From assembly GCA_002989075.1 (NCBI GenBank), contig PSQN01000017.1:4161453-4225452 (forward strand): a DNA stretch of 64,000 bases, read 5' to 3'. Every line of letters starts with the position of its first letter. Within the stretch, counting starts at the first letter, position 1. A model generated the notes under the pieces. That model made no database searches. It was not told the origin of the DNA and saw only the letters and a list, made by a program, of their open reading frames with translations. Source of the DNA: Arthonia radiata (Eukaryota; Ascomycota; Arthoniomycetes; Arthoniales; Arthoniaceae). Of this stretch, positions 1 to 10,653 are shown one piece after another. The position numbers and the translations under genes are program-made.

Positions 1-2060
1 TGGCCGCAAATTCTCTGAGATCTCTATGTGCAATGTTCAATAGACCCGCGATGGTTCGCAGAGTCAAGAAGCTCCCCAGTGCCCGGCGCAAAAGCTCATT
101 CATGAAAAGGTCGTATTGCTGCGCAGCAAAGCTGCGGCGTTCGACTTCAGATAACATGAAGTTGATGTTGTGAAAGCTTTTGCCACTCTCCAAAGCCGCC
201 CCTTTGGCCCGGATCACGGAGCACAGTGCAAAGGTCGTTTCCAGCGTAGCAAATATGTGCATGAGAGCTCCTTTGATCGAGGAGGGGCCGCTCAAGCTGA
301 CGACTGTATGGCAGATATCTCCAGTCGAGTACAAGTTGTCGCAGCATCGCTTTTGCCAGAAAGCCCGCGAACAGTCAGAATCCGAGATTGGGATGACGTC
401 GGCTGCCAACTGTTTCAGTAACCAGCAGTATGAAGGCTCGCGCTCCCTGAGAGCGGCAGTTCCCATCAACATTTTCTTGCTGTCATCCACGGCCATTCCA
501 AGAAGTAAATCCCCGGAGATCCCCTCCAGTTCTTCATGTAGAATGCCTGCATTGACTAACGCTCGTAAAGTACGCGTTTGTCGTGGTTCTGTATCGTGCG
601 TATCGTCGTAATCTCGTAAATAAGGACAGGCCTTGAATCCGGGAGCCAATTTAGTCCAACAAGCCAGCTGAAAGGGCGTGGCATGTGTCAGGCCATCCCT
701 AGCACTCATGTCCGCCCCACAGGAGATCAGTACGCTGCAGATTTCAGCTTGATGATGAAAAGCTGCGAAGTGCAACGCTGTCATTCCTGTTGAATTGACA
801 TCATGGACAGAAGCTTGCCCTTCAGCAAAGAGCTCCAGAATCCCCACCGTGTCATTCATCTTGCAGTAATCGAAGATTAAGGAGTCGTCAGGAATAATGC
901 GAGGAACATTCAAGACATTGCGCCATCCAAATGATAGCTCTCTCGCGATGCTGATGTCAATCACATGTGTGAAACCTAGCCAGCGCGACCATTTGCATGG
1001 CATAAACACAATTCGGGTACGCATCATATCTGGACCTTTCGTTGACTGTTCTCCGCGCACACTGACTGTGTTGGTAAAGTCCTCAGTCACAGCCGACAAC
1101 CTGCCTAAGATTATGTCGAGATTCAGGTATCTTCGACCCGTACAGAAGCGCCGACCTCCAATCTGTTCAGGAACAGATATTGAGACATGCGGGGATACTG
1201 TGCTGCGATGATTGCGTTCGGATCCGGGGTCGTCGGTGAATTGATCATTCGTCTCGTATTCGACATTTTGCTGGGTCTGATAAAGTATCAAAGACATCAT
1301 TTGGCTCGATGCATCTTGACAAGCATCAATGTGCATATGTACAGGCGCCACAGCAGACAATGTCTCGTCCCGTACCATGTCCCGGATTTGTCTAGGCGCG
1401 TCGCGAATGTACGACCTCAATGCAGTCCTTTCATAGTCAGTACCCAAAAGCTCAGACTTTGTCATAGGCAACTTTGGAGACGTCAGGGTACCCAGTTGCA
1501 TCTCTGGTCTTAGAGGGCATGTGCAGCTCCTCACACTAACCACTTCACACTAAGGAGATGACGAGGTTCTACGTACCTGGTCGAAATTTGTAATGCAAGC
1601 AACAGAGTGTCTTTTGCTTGTTCAAGCTCGCGCCGAAGCTTCGTAATCGAACCCTCACAGTTCACCATCTTGAAACGGCCATACATTCGCGTGCATTTGC
1701 TCTCGGCCACGATGGACCGCTGTGATGGGGCGATCATCTGCTCGACCCTTTGAAGACACGCCCGACAGTCTTCAAGCGCCTGTTCCACACCGTCATCGTG
1801 ACCAAGATTTGCGTCTTCATTCTGAACTTCGGATAGTATCGCGCTGATGGTGCTCAGCGTTCTTTGGACATGGCGAACATCATTTGGAGCGTCTCTGATC
1901 GAGCTAAAGAATGTTTGTCTGGTAGGTGCTATCAGCCTTGCGCCTCAAACAAAGCCATAGGCCGGCTTTGCGGGACTCACATTTTTTGGATGGTGCCAGC
2001 AAGTTGTATTGCGAGAGACACCACTGAGACCACGGCACCGGCGCCAGAAACCCCATCCAT
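1..2060 (-). CDS. STAND-type fungal N-terminal domain + ankyrin repeat protein (3' end cut by window)
   Basis: Three exons are read on the minus strand: 2060-1981, 1918-1577 and 1535-1, the last open to the window edge. The ATG at 2060 starts a helical N-terminus (MDGVSGAGAVVSVVSLAIQL, then IRDAPNDVR and a coiled stretch ending LLLALQIST). This matches the fungal N-terminal domain found on STAND/NLR-like and ankyrin proteins. Exon 3 has a middle region seen in fungal ankyrin proteins (about IPDDSLIFDYCKMNDTVGIL), then at least one clear ankyrin repeat (GMTALHFAAFHHQAEICSVL, ISCGADMSARDG) near 650-790. No NTPase domain is visible in the part present. Such proteins are thought to act as recognition or scaffold molecules in fungal self/non-self responses; that role is inferred. 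The second intron is only 41 nt, so its boundaries are less certain. Confidence 0.72.
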
Positions 2061-2941
2061 CTTCGCAAGGTCAGTTCGTGACAACTTGAAAGAGTGTTGT
2101 TTGTCAGGATGCAGACAGCCAGCTCAGCAGTTTTCCATATATCTGTTTATAGTGAAAATAGAGGTGCAATACTGAGCATGAGGCGGCCAAGGCCCCTGCA
2201 GTATGCATGCGCCGCTGCATAATGCACCACAAGCCCTCTGTACCTATTGAGTTATCTCGTCCTCACTGTAACGACGCGCCGTGGAGGTAAGCAAATTGGC
2301 AATTCTTTGCAAACACGAGCAGCAGAGTCAGTGAGAATGAATCATCTTGTCCCCTAACCTCTGTGCCATTTATCAACTTCTCTATTCATTTGCTTCCACG
2401 GGAAAGAGATCACCACAGATAGTCGGCCATGCCTCGCCTTCGTGGTCGACGTTGGCCTGTTGATACAAGTGTTGGCGCAGTCGCAGCTCCTGGTCGGACG
2501 TTTCACCTGCCCATTTGCAGACATTATTGCGCTCTGAGGTCGGGTATGCCTTGCGCGTTAACGGCATCTGGGTATTATTGCCGCCATGCTTGATTGCACA
2601 CGAATGTTTCAAGAGCCTTGATGACACACGCTTAGCTCTTTTGCTTGCATCTGTTCGAGGTGCAAAGCCACGGGAGGCATCGCGGTGCTGCCAAGGCTGA
2701 CAAGAGGTATGTCTTTTGATATACGTCGGAAGTGCTTGAGGTGCGGTAATAGCTTTCTGGCACCGCCATTGGACTGGAGTGACATCATCCTTCGGCTGGT
2801 CGCTGCTTCCTTCAACAGATGCATCTCACGCTTAAGATACTCGCTGTTTTCATTGCCGTTGTTGCTGTGTTCATGAGTCTTTTGAAGAGCTTTTCAAGGC
2901 CACTAATACGGGCAACAAGAACAACACTGAACAGTCGAGCC
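2061..2941. other. Intergenic region, no supported gene
   Basis: Short minus-strand frames occur around 2382-2824 but have no recognisable domain, no good splice link and no ATG-anchored coding pattern. This is the shared 5' region of the divergent STAND-ankyrin and glyoxalase II genes. The last 120 bases stay open in frame with glyoxalase II from an upstream ATG at 2819 (see that entry). Confidence 0.4.
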
Positions 2942-3943
2942 ATGCACGTCGAGTCAATTCCCATGTGTAAGGGCACGCCTGTATGTAATGCAAACCAGCG
3001 GGAAGCTTATACTGTACAGCCGTTGGCAAGTCCAACAACTATGCCTACCTAATCTCAGACGACAAGACGAAAGAGGCCGTGATCATAGACCCCGCTTTTC
3101 CCGAAGAGTGAGCATTCGCCTAATCCAGCATGCCAAGCATCACTCACCATCCCGCAGTGTCCTCACGCCGCTCGCCGAGCATGTCAAATCCGGCATCAAG
3201 CTCCAAAGTATCATCAATACGCACCAGTACGTCTCATACCCCACCACTCTCCAACCCCCATGCAGTCAAAGGTAAGCACCCAACTAACCCCATAAAGCCA
3301 CTGGGACCACGCCGGCGGCAACACCGAAACCCTAAAACACTACCCCCTCCCCATCCTCGGCGGCAAAGACTGCGCCTCCGTCACTTCCACGCCCTCCCAC
3401 AACAGCACCCTCCCCCTCTCCTCCTCCAGCAGCATCAAAATCACCGCGCTCCACACTCCCTGCCACACCCAAGACTCCATATGCTGGTACTTCCAAGACG
3501 GCGACGACCGCGCCGTCTTCACAGGCGACACGCTCTTCATCGGCGGGTGCGGCCGGTTCTTTGAGGGCACGCCCACGGAGATGAATAAGGCGCTGAATGA
3601 AGTTCTAGCGGGGCTGCCGGACGATACGAAGGTGTATCCGGGGCATGAGTATACGAAGGGGAATGTGAAGTTTGGGTGGAGCGTGTTGAAGAATGAGGGG
3701 ATGAAAAGGTTGAAGGAGTTTAGTGATGCGAATGGGAGGACGGAGGGGAAGTTTACCGTGGGGGATGAGAAGGGGCACAATGTGTTTATGCGGTTGGGGG
3801 TGAGTTGGGTTTCTTGTTGACTGCAGAGCGTGTTGGGTGACTTGGCTGACAAATTTTAGGACCCAGAAGTGCAGAAAGCGACGGGTGAGACGGAGCCGGA
3901 TAAAGTCATGGGCAAGCTGAGGGAGATGAAGAACAATAGCTGA
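2942..3943 (+). CDS. GLO2: Hydroxyacylglutathione hydrolase (glyoxalase II)
   Basis: Hydrolyses S-D-lactoylglutathione to D-lactate and glutathione, the second step of methylglyoxal detoxification. Exons are 2942-2966, 3020-3107, 3158-3226, 3298-3799 and 3860-3943. The spliced protein begins MHVESIPM, as family members do, followed by NNYAYLI and VIIDPAFPE. The metallo-beta-lactamase zinc motif THxHxDH is rebuilt across intron 3 (THHHWDH), followed by AGGN; TGDTLFIGGCGRFFEG and PGHEYTKGN are further family motifs. Single-frame reading breaks at each intron, and the small first exon is easy to miss. An in-frame upstream ATG at 2819 would add a hydrophobic then basic extension of about 41 residues, so a second targeted isoform is possible. 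Confidence 0.93.
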
Positions 3944-4064
3944 ACGTTTCAATGTTCTGATATCGAGCAACTGTACAAAACTAAAACAAGTGCCTGTGAT
4001 ACATGAAGATATTTCACAGATCTTCTCAGGTGAATCGCTAATCTCTCAATAATCAGTACATCGC

Positions 4065-4904
4065 TCATGCACAAGTCCAAATGCACGCCAGCACAATCTC
4101 GCCGATCTTCCTTCCAATCCTCTGACGTCGCTTCGCTCTGAGCTCTTGTGCTTCCGTCTTCTTCACCTTCTTGGCCCGTTTCTTGGCCAGCTTCTCCTTG
4201 GGGCTACTTTTCGGCGCGGGGTTGACAAACTCGTAGACGCCGGGGACGCGTTCGTATCCGAAGGCCGTCCAGCTGCCACTTGACGTCGAGGGTGGGCTGT
4301 TGTTGTTCCGGGAGGAAGAGCTCGAGTCGAGTTGCAAGCTCGAGATATCGTCGTAGGCAGCGATTCCGTAGGAGCTGAAGCTGCGAGTGGGCTCTCTGCT
4401 GGTGTTGTGGTGGTAGCTGCGATCATATCTGGAGCTAGGACTGCTATAAAGGCTGTAGTTGGAGCTCGAATCAGAGGCTGACCTTGGGAACGGTGTCCTC
4501 GATCTGCGATATAACCTCCTGCGACGGTTGTATGATGAGATCTCGCGAGAATTGAGATCACGGGTAGAGAGTTTGCCGGTGTAGCTTTCATACGTGCTAT
4601 CAGGCTTGGAGCTGATACCGGTGCGGGAACTGTAGACTGAGCTTGTACTGGAGACCGGTCGTTGTATCACCTGTGTTTCGTCGACTTCGCCAATCGTGTC
4701 AAGGGATGCTTTGTGGTCCTCGCATCGCTTCCACCATGCCTGCAGGTTGAGATTTCCGTAGATGCTCTTTTCGAGCTCAACGTATTTGCCATTCCATTTC
4801 GGCTCGTATTCTGGAATCGTGTGAGAGGGCGCAATATCTTGGAGTATGCGCTGAGCTCGCATGAGGTGGCACCAGCCAGGAAGGTGGTTCTTGTTGCTGG
4901 TCAT
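4065..4904 (-). CDS. Ser/Arg/Tyr-rich orphan protein
   Basis: An uninterrupted 279-codon frame from ATG at 4904. The first 90 residues are mixed (PGWCHLMRAQRILQDIAPSH, a Trp-rich WWKRCEDHK). Residues about 95-210 are low-complexity Ser/Tyr/Arg, probably disordered. The C-terminus is strongly basic (KEKLAKKRAKKVKKTEAQEL, RAKRRQRIGRKIG) and ends in a short hydrophobic tail (EIVLACIWTCA). I do not recognise the family. The basic cluster could be nuclear localising or nucleic-acid binding. It is convergent with GLO2, with about 120 bp between the stops. A TATA-like box lies upstream at 5011. Confidence 0.6.
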   Translation of the reverse strand: MTSNKNHLPGWCHLMRAQRILQDIAPSHTIPEYEPKWNGKYVELEKSIYGNLNLQAWWKRCEDHKASLDTIGEVDETQVIQRPVSSTSSVYSSRTGISSKPDSTYESYTGKLSTRDLNSREISSYNRRRRLYRRSRTPFPRSASDSSSNYSLYSSPSSRYDRSYHHNTSREPTRSFSSYGIAAYDDISSLQLDSSSSSRNNNSPPSTSSGSWTAFGYERVPGVYEFVNPAPKSSPKEKLAKKRAKKVKKTEAQELRAKRRQRIGRKIGEIVLACIWTCA

Positions 4905-6227
4905 TGTGATTTGCGGAGTTTGCTAGCAGATGTATTTGATATTGGATTAACTTGTGGAATTTCAGATTGTGTCGAGCATGGAGGATGAGAGACGAGAGCA
5001 AGGGAAGACATTATATAGACAGCGTCAGAGCGCAAGTCTTGTCCGCGACGAGATGGTTTCTGTCAGAGCATGCACATAATGCTCTGACGCATGAGACCAG
5101 ACGAAGACGCAATCATGACAATGAAGGATCAGAAACACTTGAGGCATGAGTGAGAGGATATCGTTGCAAATATAGCGTCTGGTAGCCAACGACAGCCTCA
5201 AGGCGTCTGCACCAATACAGTTGCAACGAGCTGCTCAACTCGACATTCACGTGTGTACCGATGAGCGGAAGCCTATTCTAGAGAACAGTCGTGATCAAGA
5301 TATGTAGCTCTATACGTTGTGAAAGATGACAAAGTCGATAAAAATGAATAGGGACTGAGAGATTGTGAGTGTAGTGCTCTAGACTATTCGGGAAGTTGGT
5401 GTTACAAGCATGTTCACACCACGCTCTCGATCGTAGAGCATCGCCGTCTATGGGAAAGACATGACACGCAGCTACTAGGTCGAGCTCAAGACCTATATCC
5501 TCTTTCATCTTAGGCAGGCGTAAGCGTGCTGCGCATGTTGTTTACTATGCAGGTGTAGGGCCTGTCATGTGTAGGTTCTTGTTGAACCGTTTCGCATCAT
5601 TGTAACGAAATGACGTCTTGCTCGTGGCTGCGTTACTTGAAGTACTCAAAGGCGCCCTCGAACCACAGGATTATCGCGAGTGTACTTGGAATGGACACAA
5701 GCGCGCGCTATATTGCCTCGACACAGGATGAATGTACTTCCATCGTTTTCGTATCACATCGCCGAAAGGCGTGCAGTTTATTTTTCCGATCTGGAGGCTT
5801 CTTCAGAACACAATGCATATAGAAACTGGGGCAAGCTGTCACGATCATGTCGCTCGTGATCTAACAGCGTTTATCGAAGGTGCTAAAGCTCGCGACGACT
5901 GCGCATTGCTGTAAATGCGAGTAGAAACACACCGAGAGAACATGTTTAGCTGATCGACCAAGAGTTAGTTCTCGAAAGTATAACAACAGAAGGCGTTGTC
6001 TGCGCCGCAGCGCGACGATACCAAGAGGTGGGATGATGGTAGAGGGAGAAGAACAAGATCAAAGGTAGTCATCCTTATAACGAGGTTGCTGAATGGCGCT
6101 AGCGGAGTGCCCGATGCGCTCCTCCGACGCGTCCAACAACTCATTGAACTCGTCTGTCTCTCGTCTGTCAGAAGTACACTGGGCTCTTGTCCGAGATCTG
6201 CGACTGGCGATTGTGTGACCAAACGAA
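4905..6227. other. Intergenic region of about 1.3 kb
   Basis: Only short overlapping frames on both strands, without recognisable motifs or splice structure. It should hold the promoter of the minus-strand 4904 gene and the 5' region of DPB11. No tRNA or repeat was seen. Confidence 0.4.
5011..5017 (-). promoter_or_regulatory. TATA-like box upstream of the 4904 gene
   Basis: On the minus strand this reads TATATAA, about 107 bp upstream of the ATG at 4904. Spacing and orientation fit a core promoter; this is sequence inspection only. Confidence 0.35.
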
Positions 6228-8802
6228 ATGGTCGATAATGCCAGCACCTCAATAAGTCATTTGCCGTCACCAGACCGAACCTCTGAAAATGCGCCGGACA
6301 ACGATCAACGCCCGCTCGAGGGCGTCGTGCTCTGTTGCACGTCTATACCTCCTGAGCACCGAGACACGATGTGTGACGCCGCACAAGAGATGGGCGCGGC
6401 AACGAAATTGGATCTTACCAAGGACGTAACGCATCTCATCGTGGGTGCTACAGATACTCCCAAATACAAATACGTCGCGCGAGAACGACCTGATATCAGG
6501 GTTCTCCTGCCATCCTGGCTTGAAGCTGTACGTGGTAAATGGATCGCTGGAGAAGCTGTGAACGTGAGGTCCTTGGCTCTCGAACATCGTCTGCCCACGT
6601 TGTGGAGCCAGCACATCTGCGTCACAGGCTTCAACGACTTGCAAGAGAGGAACGATATTCAAGAGGCTGTAATCGCAAACGGCGCTTCGTACCATGGAGA
6701 CTTGACGAAACAAGTAAGCCATCTGATTGCGGCAGCGCCATCAGGAAAGAAGTACGAGTACGCCGGCCAGTGGGGTATCAAGATCGTCACAATCGAGTGG
6801 CTTCAACAAAGTTTGCAGCGGGGTATGATGCTTGATGAGACGCTGTACCGCCCTACGATTCCTGTGCACGAGCGCGGTGCTGGAGCCGTTAAAACTCTGC
6901 AACGCCAACAATCAGAAGTGGCCAGTCTCGGTAAGCGAAAGAGCGTCGACGGCTCATCCGGGCCCATCGGTCCAGATGGCAAGAGAAAGCTTAGACGGAC
7001 CGCAAGCACAAAGCTCGAGCACACGAACAGCGGCATCTGGGACGACATGAGCACCGCAGGCGTCAGCCAGGCCAAGCCGGGCGCCGAGTGGGACGATGGT
7101 GGCACGGCTGATCATCGAAGAGCCAAAGAACCGCAGCAGAATACCGATTCACATGATGGAGAAGAAAGCCAGCCTTCAATTGCAAGGGCAGGCGAAAACG
7201 TAATGGCAGAAGCACAAGAGCAAGCCGCAGGCATTTTCGACATCTGTTCATTCACGATACTTGGCTTTGAAAGGCGTCAGGTACGTTCAGCAAGCATTCC
7301 ATCGTACCCACAACCAGTCTGCTAACGACGTTCAGTTTTCCATATTGAGCCACCATGCACGCTTGAATGGAGCCGAGATTATTGACAGTGAGCAATTGGC
7401 TAGAAGAGCTACGGCTCGCCAAGAAAACCTGTTCTGTATTGTTCCTTGGGATGCACCTCACAACGCCATCCAGGAAGAGCTAAGATGCGAGCGGGTACAG
7501 CAAGATCGGTGCAGCGTCGTCACCAACCACTGGATGGAAAAGTGCATCACGAAGAAGTCACTGTTCGACGCTGACGCTCTGCCCATTTACCGACCTCTGC
7601 GGAAGACAGTCTTCCCAGAGTTTCATGACTGGACCATCACTCCCACCTCTTTTGCAGATATTGAATTGTTGCACTTTTCCAAGGCTGTCAAGTTGATCGG
7701 GGCGAAGTACGATGAGAGTCTGAGCTGCTCGACCAAAGTGCTGGTGTCCGGTCCAAATGGGCCTCCCAACCCCGAGAAGCTCGGCTTCGCTTTCGACAAT
7801 GGCATCCCAGCTGTCACAAATGGCTGGTTTTGGGCTTGCTTAGAGAAGGGCGAGGTACAAGACATGGATGAATATAGTATCATGGGCCAGAGTTCTAAGA
7901 GTGGGAGTCTCAAAGCGAAGCTTCAAGAAGCGAAACGCGAAGAAGAATTGAAGGACAGATCCAATGCTCTCAGTGATGCAGGTCAACTTGATGCTAACAC
8001 AGCTATGATGCCTGAAAAAGTCAATACGGAACAGAGTCCACGGCGCAAATCGCAACCACTACGAGAGATGGCGGACAGCGAATCTAACTCTCAGCGCCGG
8101 GCGAAAGCTGTTGAGCCAGGCGTGGCAGAGAAGCCAGATGGCAAGACAAGCGCACAGCGCTCACCAAAGTCACCCAAGCCAGCTATCGCCGCCGAAAATG
8201 CGGACCGAGACGAAACGATAGAAGTTACTGAGAATGACCCCTTCATTTCAGTCAAGCCCGTGAACGACATTTCCTTCATGTCCCATGACGACGAGCCATT
8301 CCAGCCACCCTCCGAGACAGCCTCTGCGCCTCCAAATCAAACCGCCACGCAGCAGTCTCGACAGGAGCAGCAAGATGCTATATCAAACGCCATTGATCGC
8401 CTGCGTGCAAACGCCCAGTCTGCGTCCGGCATTGCCACTGAGAGCTCCCCTCACCGTCGGCGTCATCGGAAGCTAGGTCGCGCGGTCTCGAACCCATCGT
8501 CCATCGGCTCCCGCACGAACTCCATGCAATTTCTACCTCCACTAGAAGAGAATCATGATGATGACGATGATGGATACGACGGCGTAAGGAAGAAGAGGGA
8601 GCAGTTCATGCCTAGTCAGGCATTGATGTACGAGCACGAAGAGAGCAAGCTTGTTCGAGAGAAGCTGCTGCGTCGAAGGATCACAGATGATTATGTTGAT
8701 GAAAACGGCATGAAAAGGGTCGAGAGCATCGGAAGGGTGACCGATGCTGTCAACCCGAAGTTTGAGCGCAAGGCGAGCACACGTAGAGGAGCGACGAGAT
8801 GA
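6228..8802 (+). CDS. DPB11: BRCT-repeat replication/checkpoint scaffold (Dpb11/Rad4/TopBP1)
   Basis: Scaffold for replication initiation (binding phosphorylated Sld2/Sld3) and for the ATR checkpoint. Two exons, 6228-7280 and 7336-8802, give about 839 residues. BRCT1 is at about 30-115 (LEGVVLCCTSIPPEHRDTM to VLLPSWLEAV) and BRCT2 at about 125-210 (HICVTGFNDLQERNDIQEAV, VTIEWLQQSL). BRCT3 begins at about 343 (FDICSFTILGFERRQ) and is interrupted by the 55-nt intron; it continues FSILSHHARLNGAEIIDSEQ. BRCT4 is at about 475-555 (LVSGPNGPPNPEKLGFAFDN, VTNGWFWACL). The C-terminal 280 residues look disordered with many SP/TP-type sites. Four BRCTs in two pairs match yeast Dpb11, and the length is slightly above that of yeast (764). 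Confidence 0.9.
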
Positions 8803-9010
8803 GCAGAGGTACACCAATGTTGTATAGCGGCATTAGAATACACTGGCAACCTATGTTCATGTATGCGGCCAATTCAAAGCAGCTCTATCCCGCTAAATTC
8901 ATTTTCCCACGCTATGCAAATTGGTCGTCATCATCATAGTCATCACAGATCCTCCACCAGAACATCACGCATCACAATACCCTCCACAACCACACCATAC
9001 ACTCCCCACC

Positions 9011-10045
9011 TCACTTCACCCACCAAGAACTCCTCGGACCCCAACTCCACAACCACTCCCCCCACCCCTTCCCCTCACTCCACCCCTTATTCACCACCGT
9101 CACCGGCGCGTACGTCAAACTCCTCGCAATCGTCGCCGCGCGATGCCGCTCCCCCACCCCCTCTCCATCATGCACGTGAAACACACCCGTCAAATGCCGC
9201 TGATGCCGCGCCCGACACTCCTCATCGCACGGCCGGCTCACTCTGGCGCCCAACTCCGCCTCCATGCTCTCCACAAGCTCAATCGTCAAGTCATACACCA
9301 CGTGCGTCTCCTCCACCACCTCCCCCCTTTCCGTCTCGCTCAACATCGCATCCCACGCCGCCAATTGCACTTTCAGCGACTCCTTCAACTCCGGCTCCGT
9401 CCGTAAAAACGAGAAACCGATCTCGTCAGCCGTCTGCTCGTGCCCCCAGAAATCGCCATCCATACCTTCGAGAGACTTGAGCAGGTACTTCCCCCCGGAC
9501 AAAATGGCCATATACCACACATAAACATGCGCAATCAGCAGATGCGGCTTACTCACCACACTTTCTCTAATCCTCTGCGTGAGGCGCGGCGCGACTAAAA
9601 TGTCCGCGTCAGACGTCTGCAGCCGGTCCCCCAGCATCAGGTACCGCTCCCCGAGCAGCTGGGCGCGGGACTCGAGCTCATCCTGCGCGGTCTCGCACGC
9701 ACAGGGGTCTTGCTTCTCGAGTCTACTTAACGAGAGGTCGCGTAAATGGATGAGGTCCTCGCGCCAGGCTTCCGTGCGGCGGAGGGCGCGCTGAAGACGG
9801 CCGATGAGCGCGTCTGTGAGCGCATTGCGGATTACCTCCGCGCGGGCGGAGGGGTAGGCCTGGCGGTTGGAGAGGTCGAGCCAGGTGTCCTCGAGGGTCT
9901 CGAAGATGTAGGCAAAGGGGAGGATGCCTAGTGTATACAACGCCGGGGTAGGTGCGTGTGGTGGTAGTGCTTTGGGGAGGGCGGAGGTGATGTGGGTGTC
10001 GAGGAAGGCGTGGCGGTCGTGGTTGGTGGCGGCTGCGTCGTCCAT
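9011..10045 (-). CDS. Heme oxygenase-like fold protein, catalytic residues altered
   Basis: A single frame of 344 residues from ATG at 10045. It shows the heme-oxygenase-fold signature: a His-containing first helix (RHAFLDTHITSALPKALPP; H12 is the candidate proximal ligand), then LGILPFAYIFETLEDTW, and the distal-helix signature PHLLIAHVYVWYMAILSGGK. In human HO-1 the last segment reads RYLGDLSGG; here the residues equivalent to R136, G139 and D140 are W, A and I. Since Asp140 is needed for oxygen activation, ordinary heme cleavage is doubtful. Fungi carry several HO-fold paralogs of unknown function. It is convergent with DPB11 (208 bp gap). Confidence 0.75.
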   Translation of the reverse strand: MDDAAATNHDRHAFLDTHITSALPKALPPHAPTPALYTLGILPFAYIFETLEDTWLDLSNRQAYPSARAEVIRNALTDALIGRLQRALRRTEAWREDLIHLRDLSLSRLEKQDPCACETAQDELESRAQLLGERYLMLGDRLQTSDADILVAPRLTQRIRESVVSKPHLLIAHVYVWYMAILSGGKYLLKSLEGMDGDFWGHEQTADEIGFSFLRTEPELKESLKVQLAAWDAMLSETERGEVVEETHVVYDLTIELVESMEAELGARVSRPCDEECRARHQRHLTGVFHVHDGEGVGERHRAATIARSLTYAPVTVVNKGWSEGKGWGEWLWSWGPRSSWWVK

Positions 10046-10653
10046 GGATGTTGCGAATTGGGTCGAGGTGAGATTTACGGGGCTTGGCGACGTGATTGAA
10101 GGTGATGTTTTGGGGCGAGACGGGTTTGGCGTGGCGGATGGGTGATGACAGGTGGCTTTTTACTGGATCAGGAAGGTGGTGAGTGGGAGACGTGGCTATT
10201 GGAATGCTTGGCGGGGAGATGTACACATTGGATTTGAGCAGCGTCATCGTTTTTACTCCTCGCAATCTTGGAAGGATTCGTCGCTCGAGGATATGACTGT
10301 GCGAGTGTGAGATAATCGACGACTTTGCAGAGCGCCAAGGATGGAGGCGCGCAGGAGATGCAGGAACCCGCGCCAGGCACAGGATTTGCCATTGACCGCT
10401 CACCGCCCTCGGGATTCTCAAATCCATGATGGACAGTCGCAACGTCGAATAATATCTTGAAAGAAGTTCTCTTCATTTTCTTGGCCTTTCTGCTGTTTCT
10501 CTCGCGTCCAATCTTTCTTTTCCATTATCATCATTGACTTTGTCCCGCCAGCCCTCGTGTTCGACTAGTCGTCGCCTTGCATGCGTTTCCTGAAGTCTAC
10601 TGCGTCTGTTCATGGCCCTTGTACATTTGCATCTCTGCGTTGTAACTGCTTCG
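10046..10653. other. Intergenic region between divergent genes
   Basis: About 600 bp between the start of the heme-oxygenase-like gene and the putative first exon of the Mei4-like gene. The minus frame at 10168-10476 has no motif. It probably contains both promoters. Confidence 0.35.
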
